DNA of 64,000 nt from Isoetes taiwanensis (lineage: Eukaryota > Streptophyta > Lycopodiopsida > Isoetales > Isoetaceae), in contig JAJEKV010000004.1 of the NCBI GenBank assembly GCA_021234155.1, positions 25,521,662-25,585,661 on the forward strand. Direction: 5' to 3'. The translations under genes were made by a program, and so were the position numbers. The notes under the pieces were generated by a model. The model did not search any database, was not told the origin of the DNA, and saw only the letters and a program-made list of their open reading frames with translations. This document shows positions 11,391 to 22,697 of the stretch, one piece after another. The number at the start of each line of letters is the position of its first letter. The first letter of the stretch is position 1.

Positions 11391-11529
11391 TTACAACCCC
11401 CATGGCTTCCAGTGCAAAATCCTGAAACACGACATAGATAAGTTGAGATGGATCATGACGAAATCTATGCGGGTATTCTTTTACCTGTGCTAGAAGTTGG
11501 AGCAGACTCAAATCTGACAAAGGCAACAT
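11391..11529 (-). pseudogene. Unrecognised exon, left copy
   Basis: The minus strand encodes LLAQVKEYPHRFRHDPSQL followed by YVVFQDFALEAMGV, a regular helical protein-like stretch. The right arm has the same stretch at 38,228-38,352, where base changes and a possible CAG|GT junction break the frame. The left frame runs on into the 2 kb segment without a stop (EHRRAITQRQQLELYCLKLA), which suggests the 2 kb segment is original and was lost from the right arm. No family is recognised. Confidence 0.4.
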
Positions 11530-12567
11530 TCTCGCATGATTTCAAGTGTTTCATATGGACCCAGCTCATGCACATGGAGCTGGACAGGGATGAATATTGA
11601 TATTGCAGATGCAAGCTGTTGTGTCATGTTCACGTGTTAGAGATTCTGCAACCAACACACCATCTTAGAGCTTGAGCCTATCTACAAATATGGTCTTTAA
11701 TCACATGAACAATTGAATTCTATAAAGGAAAATGTTTAACTAAGTTTACCATGTAGAAATATACTAGTTTTTTTACTGCCAATACGTGAAGTAAAGATGA
11801 AATCAGCATAAGAAATACAAGATGCATGGAAAGGAACTACACGATTTACTCTAAAAGTTTACTTGATGTTTGGATAGAATGCTGCTAAGCAAATATCTTT
11901 TGGAGGATACTTGAACTGTTACAAAATATAGTTCATGAGGGACAGAAAGCACCTCAAAATAACAGCAACATTGTGGACTTTCTCGCCAATGCTCTTCAAG
12001 TAATCATATAAAAATTCCTTCCATAGATGTTGTCAATGCTCTATCAACATCAAAGGATTTCTTCTCCAAAATCTGAAACAATGATTTCATGCACAAGTTG
12101 AAGCAGCAAAAAGAGCTACGGTAGAACTAAGCATTAGTACAAAATTCTTTGGACAAAAGAAACAAAGGGGCTGTTAATTGAGCAAAAGGAAACTTGGCTA
12201 AAGTAAATGAAAATACAACACGCTGTTAGAAGCAGATAGAGAAATCACAATGCCCGATAATTGTGAAAACCTATCGTGTATGGCATTTCTCAAAAGCTTA
12301 TTTTGGAAAAGACACAACTATTTTAAGAAGACATGACTATTTTCATTCCGCCTAGAATGGCATTTCTCAAAAGCTAATCTAAACCCAAAGATTTTTTTTT
12401 GCGTAGCATCATTTTTTCGCCCTACATTCGTGGAAAAGGCAATGATCTGGGCCTTTAGATCAAAAAGTGCAAAATATCTAAGAAAGGTATGACGGGCCTA
12501 ATTAACTAGAAAAACGTACCTGTGTGTTCGCGCATTTACCAGGCAAGATTACTTACGAGACAAAGCG
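11530..12567. other. 5' region of CTD-phosphatase copy
   Basis: Shared with the right arm up to about 38,220. It contains no convincing gene. Near 12,270-12,420 are two copies of 'atggcatttctcaaaagct' about 70 bases apart, and further upstream AT-rich sequence. A promoter is not identifiable. The last 23 bases before the ATG at 12,568 (between 'ccaggc' and 'gatgg') are missing from the right-arm copy. Confidence 0.4.
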
Positions 12568-13797
12568 ATGGAAATAGTCGGAGCCATGGAATTGGACGCC
12601 GTAGAGGCAGCTCTGGAACGCAATATGGAGCTCGAACAACTTCTCGCACAAAAGAAGCTGTATCTTGTTCTTGACTTAGATCACACCCTTCTCAACAGTG
12701 TTGGCATCGACCAGTTGGAAGCTGAAGAAAAAGAGTATATCTTGCAAAATTATTTTTCACGTCAAAGGAAAGTAATCAACGCTGATATTGTGCAAGGATC
12801 AGACCAGTTTTACCATTTAGATCATTGGAAGTATTGGACAAAGCTTCGTCCTTTCGTGCACCAGTTTCTGGAGGAGGCCAGCCAGATGTTCGAGTTGTAT
12901 ATACATACCATGGGTGAGATGAGTTATGCTTTAGCCATGGCTGGTTTACTCGATCCTGAGCTGCAGTATTTTCAAGGGAGAGTCATCTCCAGTCATGGTA
13001 AGAAATGCAAGAACTTGGACGCCTTTCTTGGAGTAGAACATGCCACTTTGATACTGATGATTCAAAAAAAAAAATGGCCACAACATCAAACCAACTTGTT
13101 GAGGTGGAACGTTATCATTTTTTCAGCTCTAGTTGCAAGGACTTCAAACTTGAAGAGCCTTCTTTAACTCAACAACATAGGGATGAGAGCGAAATCAAGG
13201 CAATCTTGCTAGAATACTCGACGTCCTTCGCAAGGTACATGAAGAATTCTTTAAATCATCGATGAAGATATTAGTGTTACTCAAGTGGTGCAAAAAGATG
13301 AAGAAAAGAGTGCTACAAGGTTGCCATGTTCTCTTTGATGGAGTGACTAAACGACTTAGGGATTTCTTGAAGCACCGGACAAAAGGCTCTTGGTGCAACG
13401 TGGCATGATGATATGGATATCTCACTCACCCATGTCATATCCTCGTAGATGACATTGATGAAGAGAAGATCACATGGGCAAAGGCAAAGGGACATTTCTT
13501 AGTGCACCCTAATTGGGCGCAAAGTCGCCAAGATGTCCGAAGCGCCCGGAGGAACAAGATTATCCTATAACTTGCTTTCCCATCTTCTATCCTTGTTATC
13601 CAACTGTTGGTGTTGCTACAAATGATGATGCAGTGGATGGCAGAAAAAGGAAGCTAGTTGGAGAAGAAAACGATGCCAAGCGCACTAGACTTTCACAAGC
13701 TTGGAGAACATTCGGTGATAAGAGAGAATCTTCTCAAATTCTTCATCAAAAGGTGAATGTTCTCAGAGTGTCCCCTTTTGTAATAGCATGCTCTTAG
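12568..13797 (+). pseudogene. RNA Pol II CTD phosphatase (CPL4/FCP1-like), left copy
   Basis: FCP1-type phosphatases remove phosphate from the heptad-repeat tail of RNA polymerase II in the nucleus. From the ATG at 12,568 an FCP1 homology domain is readable: LVLDLDHTLL carries the catalytic DxDxT motif at about residue 35, followed by KYWTKLRPFV and ELYIHTMGEM. At 13,050-13,072 the frame breaks exactly at the second acidic motif (LILDD in the right copy). Beyond it, in shifted frames, come ERYHFFSSSCKDF, the BRCT-like start KKRVLQGCHVLFDGV, AKAKGHFLVHPNW, and a basic tail with GRKRKL. The whole domain order is contiguous without introns, unlike plant CPL4 genes that I know of, suggesting a retrocopy. 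It is probably not functional as read, but see the CAG/CTG note. Confidence 0.8.
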
Positions 13798-15283
13798 TAT
13801 TCGAGTGTCATAGCACAAATAGAGAGCTATGGATATAGAGGCATCTTCATCAAAACCTAAGAAGAGCAACGTGATTAAGAGAAAAGTGAATGGTGACATG
13901 TGAGATATGGTTGCTTTTAAAACATCAAAAGGAATATCCCAATTTGTGAAGGTTATGCAAAGGATAAGGACTAATTCTATGAAAGACTTTGGGAAGCAAG
14001 AATTACTCCAGTTATTCTTTCAAATTTTTTAAGATGGAAGTTAATACTTTATGATTTGGAGAGACCAAATGCAACGGGGTATTGATGTTGCATCAACATT
14101 GGCTCCGTCGATCAACTTGTACATTTATTCTTTCAGACCAATGTATTCCTTTTTCTGGAATTAGCATTTTCTATTTCCGACATCTTTTTAGCTATGAATT
14201 TGTCCTTTTTTTTTGTGTCTATATAGGCATATGTAGGAAATGGTGTTGTTGCGAGTTATAAGTTTGCTATGAAAATTTCTAAAGGTTAAGTGTAGTCCTA
14301 AAAATTGTTTAAAAAATAGGTGCTTGATACTTTGAGTTGCTAATATGTAGCAAATGAAATGCAATAATTTTGATTTTGTTCAATAAATAATGTTTATTGT
14401 TTAGAGTATTGAATAAAAATGATATGGCTTTAGTCAAAGGGTTGGTTGGAAAGCTGAAAAGGTTGGAGGAAACTCTTACAAGTTCTAGTGCCCTTAAGAT
14501 ACAAACCACCAAAGAAAGTGTAGTACATCCAACATCCTTAATGCATTTTATAGCATCGTGAAAAATAATTGTTGATAATGGGTCCGTGAACCTACAAGAA
14601 GGAACTTTTGTACATGCTTTTACTGAGATAAATACACATTCGTAACTTAAAATAATTTCCCATAACAATACAAGATAGAGGAAGGGGAGGTTCTTCAAGT
14701 GACCTCAATATGTTAGACACGGCTTCCATCTTTCTAATGTTCCAAATTTTAAACTTGATGATCGCCTTCAATTTTACTTTTTTTGAACCGCTCCCATTTT
14801 CAACAGATATTTAAACTTAATGTATAGAAGTTACGCATTTGTAATCGGCCTTAAAATTATATATTAACTAATGGGTTATATGGATTGAGAATGTTTGACC
14901 TTCAGATAATTTATCAAAATATTAGGGTTGATCTTAAACCTCGACCTCCCAAATATTGCTAAGCCCTATGACATCCTTTTTCTCCATTGACTACACTTAA
15001 AATAATTCCTTCTCTTTAGGTCTTTGCTTGGTTGATTATGACACCCGTTTTCACGGCTTGACTTTGCTTTTTATAAGATACTTGAGTCATTTTCACTCAC
15101 TCCTCCATCATTGCTACCCAATTCCGCATTTCTACAAGATTTTTATTTATAGGTCCACATATGCTCATACACCACATATTTTCATCATTTGCAAACATTC
15201 ATTGACCCATATCTCCATTCTAACTCGTGTACATTATCGTTTCTTCACTCCCTTATCACGCTAGCCATAGGAACATTGACTGA
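13798..15283. other. Block C, no gene seen
   Basis: AT-rich sequence shared with 33,830-36,190 in reverse. The short open frames here are shadows. The only landmark is position 14,556-14,583, the empty target site of the LINE found in the other arm (34,576-35,319). Confidence 0.5.
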
Positions 15284-15307
15284 AAGATAGAATAGAATAG
15301 AATAGAT
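15284..15307. repeat. AGAAT pentanucleotide microsatellite
   Basis: About four copies of AGAAT/ATAGA. The right arm carries the reverse complement at about 33,803-33,826 with roughly five copies, a small length difference between arms. Confidence 0.8.
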
Positions 15308-15683
15308 TTTTTAAAGTTCATGAAGACCAAGAGGTCATGGATTGAAAAGCCCTTGCCAATTATTTTCTTTTGGGCATCCAGTTGCTAGGATTTGGCAACA
15401 ACTAAAGTTTTTCCATTTTATAGGATTATTCATCATTGAGTCACATTCAAAGTTGCAACACATTCACAAAAGATTTGAGAGAAACCACATCAGTAGTTTT
15501 TACAAGCGACTTGAAGATTAGAAGATTTAGAAGTTCTGCTAATGTAAGGATATTGCATTTAAACCTATTTTTCAGCCTCGATTTGCTCCATCAACCATTC
15601 ACTTTGGATTCAACTAGTTGAAAAAACCTTCTTTAAGATCAAACATGTTTACAATGTCAAACGCCATGTTAGCATGACACATG

Positions 15684-16218
15684 CATTAGGGATTTTTTGA
15701 GATCATAAAAGGGCCTTCTAAGAACTGCTGACTAAGCTATATGAATTACCAATCAGAAAACAGAACTGGTAATTATAACTAACTCACTGGATCACATTTT
15801 CTAGCATAAGTGTTGATAGAAAAGTCCAAATGAGCTCTTGATTGGTGCAATAGATAGATCTCATTGAGATATTTCCAATTTTGGGTGGTTTGCATATCTT
15901 TTAGCCCCGTCGGATAGTAAAAAAATGGTAAAAACCATATTTTTTGGAGTTTTGACAATCATACGTGGTTAAAATATGTGCAAAGCACCTAAGATTGGAA
16001 AGATCTCAACGCGATCTATCTATTGCACTAAACGAGAGCTCATTTGGACTTTTCTATCAATAGTTATGCTAGAAAATGTGATCCAGTGAGTTAGTTATAA
16101 CAGTTTTGCTGACTGGACCCGTCAGGCTCTGATTTCTGATTGGTAGTTCATTTATCTTCATTTGGCTTAGTTGGCATGTTTTAAAGGCCCTTTTTTTAAT
16201 CTCAAAAAAACCCTAATG
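15684..16218. mobile_element. Foldback / MITE-like element, 535 bp
   Basis: Begins CATTAGGGATTTTTTGAGAT, and its other end reads ATCTCAAAAAAACCCTAATG, the near-perfect complement. The complementarity extends inward for more than 200 bp on each side (for example 'taactaactcactggatcac' against 'gtgatccagtgagttagtta'), so nearly the whole element is one long hairpin. The paralogous copy at 24,670-24,690 has 'gcatgacacaatcctttttgcc', an empty site. There is no coding capacity; it would depend on a DNA transposase elsewhere. A clean target duplication is not visible, so the superfamily is undecided (Mutator-like long-TIR type is possible). Confidence 0.85.
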
Positions 16219-16499
16219 TCTATCCTTTTTGCCATGTCATCAAAGCACTTGGGCTAATTCTGAAGTTGCATGGGGAGGCGATGTTCATTATATCAAAATC
16301 ATTCCACAGATCTCCTCGAAAATGTTTGATGTTGGTCGGGGGTTCCGTTACTTTTCAAAGAAGAAGTAATTTTATCACTCAATTTCAAATAGTCAATAAT
16401 ATTTGAATTTAGCGAGCATATTTTTGGAGATGAACTAAATATCAAGTAATATTAATCTTAGATCATCAAGAAACCTTGAAATTCACTATAGCACAACAC

Positions 16500-16808
16500 T
16501 TTAACTTTGTTATTGACTATAACAGTGTAGACGATTTTGACACCGATAGTTCGGCCCGGTTATGGAGCTAGAAAGGAAGAATCAAATGGTTCGACCTTCA
16601 CCGAGATTTCAAATATTTGTTTAGCTCAAAACAATTTGCCTAGCACAATGCTCTAAAGAAGCAATATTCATCTTTCTAGTATCTTATAACAATTTAGGTA
16701 TCATTGAGCATAATGACATCATATTAAGAGATGATGTTCTAGGTACCATTGCAATTTTCCTGACACAAATAATACAATACAGATAATGTGATCTGACACA
16801 TTACAACA
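16500..16808 (-). mobile_element. Ty1/copia 3' LTR part, left copy 1
   Basis: On the minus strand the LTR begins TGTTGTAATGTGTCAGATCA at 16,808, directly next to a purine tract GAAGAGGGAA (16,809-16,818), which is the plus-strand primer of the element. Pol-end sequence lies on the far side (17,150-17,290). The sequence continues in common with other copies to about 16,260, but the LTR's other end cannot be fixed. Copies: 25,264 downwards (minus) and 50,121 upwards (plus). Confidence 0.75.
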
Positions 16809-17290
16809 TTCCCTCTTCAGATCATTTTTGTGTCAAGCAGTTTAACTGAGGCAAATCACCCGTCTTACCTTTTGCGCTGAATACAAATCACTTTTCTTAA
16901 CCTTTTGTGCTTAATATATTCAACATCATTGACCTGAATAATCTTTTGCATCATGTCCCTTCTGAATTATATATTGCATGCATCATGTTGTCTCTGAACT
17001 CTATGGTGCATGCATGTACAAGATCGTTGTAAAACTCAACTTAATAAAATTTTGACCGTAAATGAAGCACCTATATAAAAAAATTTCCTTGCTGCATATA
17101 ATCTTGCATTTTATATTCATATATATTTCACAAGAGTCATGTGACACGTTTTGTCATGTAACTCCAAGTAAATGTTTGAACTTATTGAACTTCATCTTAG
17201 GCAATGCTTTTGTGAAGATATCTGTAACTTGATCCTGTGCACCAACTTATATGACTGTAATATATTTCTTGCGTTTTATACATACAAATA
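16809..17290 (-). pseudogene. Copia pol C-terminus and 3' leader, left copy 1
   Basis: The minus strand reads VTDIFTKALPKMKFNKFKHL then LGVT and a stop, the characteristic end of Ty1/copia polyproteins after RNase H. It is followed by about 330 bp of non-coding sequence up to the purine tract at 16,809. It is cut off at about 17,285 from the rest of RNase H, which resumes at 19,400, by unit E. Confidence 0.8.
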
Positions 17291-17367
17291 CATAGTAAGC
17301 ACGTGTATGCAAAGTCATATGCCCTTTTTGGGTTTCCCCTAGAGGGGCAATCCCTTGCTCATGTGGG

Positions 17368-17419
17368 TTTTTGGTATATTTCTAGTATGTGCCAACATAT
17401 GCCTAGAATATACCAAAAA
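17368..17419. repeat. 24-bp-arm hairpin of unit E
   Basis: The arms TTTTTGGTATATTTCTAG and CTAGAATATACCAAAAA surround a short loop (with GTATGTGCCAACATATGC in the middle, itself nearly self-complementary). The same structure is at 21,611-21,661, 25,826-25,875 and 47,311-47,359, with compensated or neutral differences in the loop. It could be a recombination or transcription-end structure; its role is unknown. Confidence 0.8.
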
Positions 17420-17686
17420 CTGCTCTAAACTTCCCCGAACAAGAACATGTTTGGCCGCCTTTGTTGTTCGGGCAAATTTACAGTAAACCCAAACACAAGA
17501 TCCACCGTATCCACTATCCATTGTATTCTTTGAGCGATTGAGACGAGTCAATGTACACAAGGGTGTCGCCTCATGCAAGACATACAGATTGAGATTGAAG
17601 TGCCATGGATATGAGTGGACAAAGATCGATTAACATATGCAAATTCGTGGTTCTTCGGAACTTCAGGTTTGCTTCAATTCATCCTC

Positions 17687-18147
17687 TTGAATTGAGACAT
17701 GCGGATGGATTGGTGAGCCACGCCAGGGCGTGCTCACAATCTTTTGCCAAATGGGAGTCATTGAGGATGAATCTCATACCCTTCAAAGTTGCCCAAAGAT
17801 ATGATCAAATTCTGACACCGATATGTTTGAGTTGGTCGAGCTTGGCGGTAGTTACATGACATTGAGCACAAAGATCCCGACGCGGTCTTTGGGATCATAT
17901 CTTCGGAGGTTATGGACATGCGAGATCGGCTATGTCCCGGGCACACACTTGACATGTATATAAACATTGATGTATACTTGTATAGGTTTGACAAAGATTC
18001 TTATTACTACCACGGTTTTTCCTCGAAAACCCTTCAGGCTGGGTTTTTAACCCGACAAAAATAAGTTTGTCGACTCTTATGGGTCCCATAGGCCGATTGG
18101 CCTCGATTGGACGATAAAAATCATTCTCATTCTCATTCTCATTCCTA
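17687..18147. mobile_element. 461-bp insert unique to E copy 1
   Basis: The three other E copies read 'ttcaattcatcctatgcttattcgg' without a break; here 461 bp separate 'atcct' from 'atgcttattcgg'. The insert holds a hairpin (GTGAGCCACGCC...GGGCGTGCTCAC at 17,713-17,738), a TATATAAA-like box near 17,957, and ends in four copies of CATTCT. A simple-repeat tail with an imperfect ATCCT/TTCCT flank would suit a SINE- or LINE-like insertion, but A and B boxes were not found, so it stays unclassified. Confidence 0.6.
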
Positions 18148-18179
18148 TGCTTATTCGGATGTTGTTGTTCCCAAGAAGA

Positions 18180-19110
18180 AGATTTTCATCTTCTTCCAAA
18201 TGTTGCGGTGTCAATGGTAGAGCAGCGGCGAACGGCTTGATCCACTAAAATGAAACAAAACGAGAAGTTAGCTTTCTAGATCAATGTGTACAATGCATTC
18301 GTGATGCATGTAAGTTATGGAATCAAGCATGATATTATAGGCTTAAGGTTGTAGATCTTTATCTCCAAAACATGTCTTCAAAATTTTTGTTTGCTATACA
18401 GGTTAGATGTGAGCAACATGGGGAGTGCACGAACTAAAATCTAATGGCAAGGGGTTGTTTCTTGGAAAGAAAATAGATATATGAACTTCTCGGAAGGCCT
18501 TTTGTATTTATGACCTTCGAGCACGCTTCTATTACTCAAGTTTTGGAAGCAAGTGCACAAGTGAAGTTCTTTGAGTTCTTTCCTCTCTCCCATAGATTGC
18601 TTGTGGGTTCGGGTTTTGGAGGTTGAAGCATTGCTATGTTTGGTTTGAATTGTCCCATCCTCTATACCAATGGTTGAAGGGTTTGAGTGTTTTTATCACA
18701 TTGTTTTGATTTGTTATCAATCCAACAATGGTTTTCGTGATTCATGACATAATAAAACCGGATCTGTAGTTAGACACATGTATCCCGGAATAGTTGTTGG
18801 TCTTCAAGGTTTTCATGGTGGGCAATGTTGTACCTACCTCTGAGTTAGTAGAATGACAAGTCTTTATGAAATTGACTATTTCTTTATGGGCGGGCATGCC
18901 TTGCTTTTGAATATCACGAAGCCATTTGAAGCGTGTTTCGCTTCTACAAAAGGCATGTATTTAGAAGAGGACCATTTCTTTAGATGCATTGCAAATAACT
19001 TTCTTTCTCCTCATATGTGCCTGTGGTTTCATATATAGAATAGGGCCATATTCGATCAATGCTTATACAATCAACAAATCATTTGGGCTCTTTGGTCACC
19101 TCGGCCCATG
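18180..19110 (+). pseudogene. DUF547 protein gene fragment, copy 1
   Basis: DUF547 proteins are plant proteins, often with an N-terminal leucine zipper, of unclear function. In this copy the first exon (about 18,205-18,310) reads in pieces like MVEQLERLDPAKMKQNEKLAFW, with a stop in place of the Trp codon and extra bases near 18,222. A second piece at 18,895-18,950 (ALLNITKPFEACFASTKGM) is frame-shifted. The intact sequence is clearer in copies 2 and 3. It is non-functional. Confidence 0.7.
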
Positions 19111-19399
19111 TATATCTATCTCCGAGATCCTTGTATTATAATTTCATTTTCAATATGATGTTATAGTTGTCCAAGATCTTCAGGTGGACTAACATTCACC
19201 TACTGTATATATGTACGTTGAGGGTGATAATTAGCCTGGTTCATTAAAGATGTTGATATCTGGTCTATCCATATAAGATTACTTTTTAAGACCATGGACT
19301 TAGGTGTTAGTCTAAAGTGCTAAGGACTAAGTCTAATAGGACACAAGACATATATAGGAAAGGACACAAGCATAAACTAGCTAGTCTGTACAAGCTAGT

Positions 19400-20610
19400 T
19401 CATCTAATGACCTTCTGGTCCATATAATTTCCCTAACAACAAGAGTATCTGCAGTATATTCAGCTTCAGCTGATGACATTGCAATACTGGATTGCTTTTA
19501 AATTTCCATGCAATTGATGCACCTCCAGGTGAATTGAAAATCTCAAGTGGATTTTCTATAGTCTAGGTCTGATGCCCAGTCTGCATCACAATAGCCTGTG
19601 AGAGTCAAATCTTCACTAGAATAGCAAATGCCTTGATCTTGAGTTTCTTTCAAAATTTTCAAGACTCTTTTGCCAATTGTCTATTGCATTTTCCCCGATT
19701 ATTCGAAAGTATCTATTTAGCAGACTTATTGAGAATGCAATATTAGGTCCTGCAGTGGGGATACATATATATGCATTCTATTAGTTCTCTATAAAGTGCC
19801 CCTTCCATTTCTTCAACATCTTTTGTTGTTTCGGGACATATTTCTTCTGAAATCTTACGATTAGGGACTAGAGGAGTATGTACTGCCTTACAAAATTCCA
19901 ATCCAAAGCTTTTGCCATATCTTGAATATTTGACTTTTGGTTGAGTGTCAGTTTCTTGTTTACTCGATCTCTATGCACTTCGATTTCTAAAAATCTTTTG
20001 AGTTCCCCTAAATCTAACTTTCCTTTGAGCACTGCCTTGCACTTATCCAAACATGTCAAGGCATTAGCAATCATGATGCAATCATCAACATATACGGCAA
20101 TAATGCAATAACTAACTCCTTGTTTTGCAATACATATAATGCCATCTATTTGTAGCCTTGAGAAATTCTTTTCGCTGAGATATTTATCCATGCAAATATA
20201 GCATTGGCAAGGTGCATGTTTCAACACGAACAATGTGCTATTTAGTTTTCACACTAGATTATTTCCAACTTCAAACTCTTCTGCTTGCTTCATAAAAAAT
20301 TCTTCATCTAATTTTGCATCAGAGAACGTAAATGCTTACGTCCATGTGATGTATTTCGAGATCTTTTAGCATTAGCAAATGCATAGCATCCTGATGCTTG
20401 ACAATTTGACTATTGGAGAAAATGTTTCATGATAATCTAGTCCCCTCTTCTGTGATAACATTTTGCTGCCAATCTAACTATATATTTTTGCCCATTTTCA
20501 TTCGATTCAGGTTTGAGCTTAAATATACACTTATTATCTACTATGTTCTTCCCTTGTTCTTTGAAAAGCATTCATCTCTTCTTCCATGGCTTTCCTCCAA
20601 GCAAGTAGGC
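19400..20610 (-). pseudogene. Ty1/copia reverse transcriptase and RNase H, left copy
   Basis: The minus strand carries the RVT_2 domain of a copia retrotransposon. The ORF at 19,868-20,233 contains MFVLKHAPCQCYICMDKYL, the catalytic box YVDDCIMIA and KLDLGELKRFLEIEV. Upstream on the same strand (20,260-20,610) are weakened pieces of the domain start. Downstream (19,400-19,700) are RNase H pieces, including the counterpart of LSDSQSCIAI in the right copy. Stops and frameshifts interrupt it. Orientation is opposite to the gag piece at 22,698, so they are not parts of one intact element. Confidence 0.85.
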
Positions 20611-20639
20611 GATTCGCACCATTTTTTCTAAAACAACCA

Positions 20640-21160
20640 TATCTCCTACATTCGCAGTCGGATTGGCACAATTTTGGTGTCATTTGAAAGCTTATTCAAA
20701 GAGGTTCCTATCCACACCACTTTTGTAGGCTTCCTCGCAATGTAAAACAGGGAGGTTTCAAATGACTTTTTAGCTCGGAGTTTAGGGCTTGCCGTGGATT
20801 TGCAAGTTTCCAAGATCCCTTTCTTTGTTAACTTTTGATCCAAGACTTCGGTTTCGTGTGATTCAAGGCCCCGGAAATCTTCCTTCGAGAGCTTTCCATC
20901 GAGATCAAGATTAGGGTGCTTTGTTTTAGAATCGTGGAGTGTGTGAAACATATTTATTTTTTGGGTTAGGGTTTGCATTGGTGAAGCGCACGCGATTTTT
21001 GCTGTAACTTTGATCCAAAAATTTGTTTCATGTGTTCTTATATCGTTGGAGCATTCTTCAAAGCTTTCCATCGTAAGATCAAGATTGGGGTATTTGTTTT
21101 AGAATCGGGGACTTTACAACAAACTTGTTTTTGAGTTAAAGTTTGCGCTGGTGAGGCTCT
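20640..21160. repeat. X segment with ~170-bp diverged tandem repeats
   Basis: Two units (about 20,838-21,005 and 21,010-21,155), and perhaps part of a third before them, share 'tgatccaa', 'agctttccatcg', 'agatcaagatt.gggt' and 'ttgttttagaatcg' in the same order. On the minus strand they give open frames with repeated peptides (DSKTKHPNLDLDGKLSK and DSKTNTPILIL). The inverted copy is at 47,830-48,260. It lies just 5' of the copia RT on its strand, so it may be retroelement spacer, not a gene. Confidence 0.65.
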
Positions 21161-21512
21161 TTGGAGAAAATAAGTATTTAATCTTCTTTCTTTGGTAATA
21201 TATATGTACATACATTTGCTTTGCAATTTATACACGATTGCTTTCAAATAGAATGGAATAAATTGCCGGAAAGTTAAATTCACCACTTGACAACTCGCAA
21301 CATTACATGTTAAGAAAATTACAAATGGTCCGTGTTAAGAAGTTGCTTTGTTTTTCTATGGCACAATGTGTAGGCCCTACGTAATAAAGAATGTGAAGAT
21401 AGACTTATTAAATTGAAGGGGCACAAAATTAGTGGGGCATATAACTATTGTAGGCATGGCAGGGATCAACCTAGAATTTAGAACTTGCAAGTCATGCTAT
21501 TATAGACAAGAG

Positions 21513-22697
21513 ATACGTTTTATACATACAAATACATAGTAAGCACGTGTATGCAAAGTCATACTCCCTTTTGGGTTTCCCCTAGAGGGGCAATCCCTTG
21601 CTCATGTGGGTTTTGGTATATTTCTAGTATATGCCAACATATGCCTAGAATATACCAAAAATCGCCCAAACTTCCCGCAACCTCAGAAACGGCTTGGCCG
21701 CCCCCTGCTGTCGGGTTTGTGCAAACCGGCTAACCGGCATCCATCGTATCCACTATCCATTGTATTCTTTGAGCGATTGAGATGAGTCAATGTACACAAG
21801 GGTGTCGTCCTGTGCAAGACATATCGTTTCAACAGTTGAGATTGAAGTGCCATGGATACGAGTGGACAAAGATCGATTAACATATGAAGCTCGTGTTCTT
21901 TGGAACTTCAGGTTTGCTTCAATTCATCCTATGCTTATTCGGATGTTCTTGTTCCGCAAGAAGATTTTCATCTTCTTCCAAATGTTGCAGGTCAATGGTA
22001 GAGCAGCTTGAACGGCTTGATCCAGCTAAAATGAAACAAAACGAGAAGTTAGCTTTCTGGATCAATGTGTACAATGCATTCGTGATGCATGTAAGATATG
22101 GAATCAAGCATGATATTATAGGCTTAAGGTTGTAGATCTTTATCTCCAAAACATGTCTTCAAACTTTTGCTACTACAGTTAGATGTGAGCAACATGGGGG
22201 AGTGCACGAACTGAAATCTAATGGCGAGGGGTTGTTTCTTGGAAAGAAAATAGATATATGAACTTCTCTGGAAGGCCTTTTGTCTCTATGACTTTCAGAG
22301 CACGATTCTAGTACTGAAGTTTTGGAACCAAGTGCACAAGTGAAGTTCTTTGAGTTCTTTCCTGCTTGTGGTTCTGGTTTTGGAGGTTGAAGCATTGCTA
22401 TGCTGGTTGAATTGTCCCATCCTCTATACCACTGGTTGAAGGGTTTGAGTGTTTTTTATCACATTGTTTTGATTTGTTATCAATCCAACAATGGTTTTCG
22501 CATTCATAACATAATAAAACCAGATCTGTAGTTAGACACATGTATCCTGGGATAGTTGTTGGTCTTCTGATGCTTCATGGTGGGCAATGTTGTACCTACC
22601 TCTGGAGTTAGTAGAATGACAAGTCTTTATGAAATTGACTATTTCTTTATGGGGCAGGCATGCCTTGCTTATGGAATATCACGAAGCCATTTGAAGC
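21513..22697 (+). repeat. Unit E, copy 2 (truncated)
   Basis: Continues directly from X (21,160-21,512), the same order as in the right arm (47,460-47,480), so this is the ancestral junction. Hairpin at 21,611-21,661. It ends abruptly inside DUF547 exon 2 at about 22,697, where copia gag begins, so the D unit and the E end are missing. Confidence 0.75.
21962..22090 (+). pseudogene. DUF547 exon, copy 2 (cleanest)
   Basis: The best-preserved DUF547 exon in the window. It reads SMVEQLERLDPAKMKQNEKL then AFWINVYNAFVMH, ending at a CAT|GTAAGA donor; AFWINxYNA is the hallmark of the family. The next exon is at 22,666 after a GGGGCAG acceptor: ACLAYGISRSHLK, where it is cut by the gag junction. Functions of DUF547 proteins are poorly known (some carry MIP1-type leucine zippers). 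With exons missing on both sides, this is a gene fragment. Confidence 0.75.

Larger units (their letters stand above)
5608..15640 (+). repeat. Left arm of long inverted repeat (blocks B and C)
   Basis: Reappears in reverse complement at 33,411-42,140. The order is DUF1664 exon, PPR fragment, unrecognised exons, CTD-phosphatase copy, then C (a low-complexity stretch with the AGAAT repeat). The arms are close to identical over long tracts. The left arm has an additional 2 kb at 9,429-11,390, and the right arm has an additional LINE at 34,576-35,319. The first 2.36 kb (5,608-7,970) also occurs as a direct copy at 31,148-33,410. Confidence 0.9.
17281..19390 (+). repeat. Unit E, copy 1 (DUF547 region) inside copia pol
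   Basis: Unit E starts 'cgttttatacatacaaatac', followed by a CCCCTAGAGGGG palindrome, a long hairpin, then exons of a DUF547 gene, and ends '...ggacacaagcataaa'. Copies: 21,513-22,697 (truncated), 25,735-27,371, and inverted 45,805-47,460. Here it separates the copia RNase H (19,400 on) from the polyprotein end (17,290), replacing about 140 bp of pol. There are no flanking target repeats, so it arrived by rearrangement and not by a clean transposition. This copy alone holds a 461-bp insert (17,687-18,147). Confidence 0.75.

Noticed and set aside
15284-15307. Telomere- or centromere-type satellite
   Set aside because: Only four to five AGAAT units; no higher-order array.
17281-17700. Unit E as an LTR
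   Set aside because: It has no TG..CA ends, purine tract, primer site or target duplication, and it contains intron-bearing DUF547 exons.
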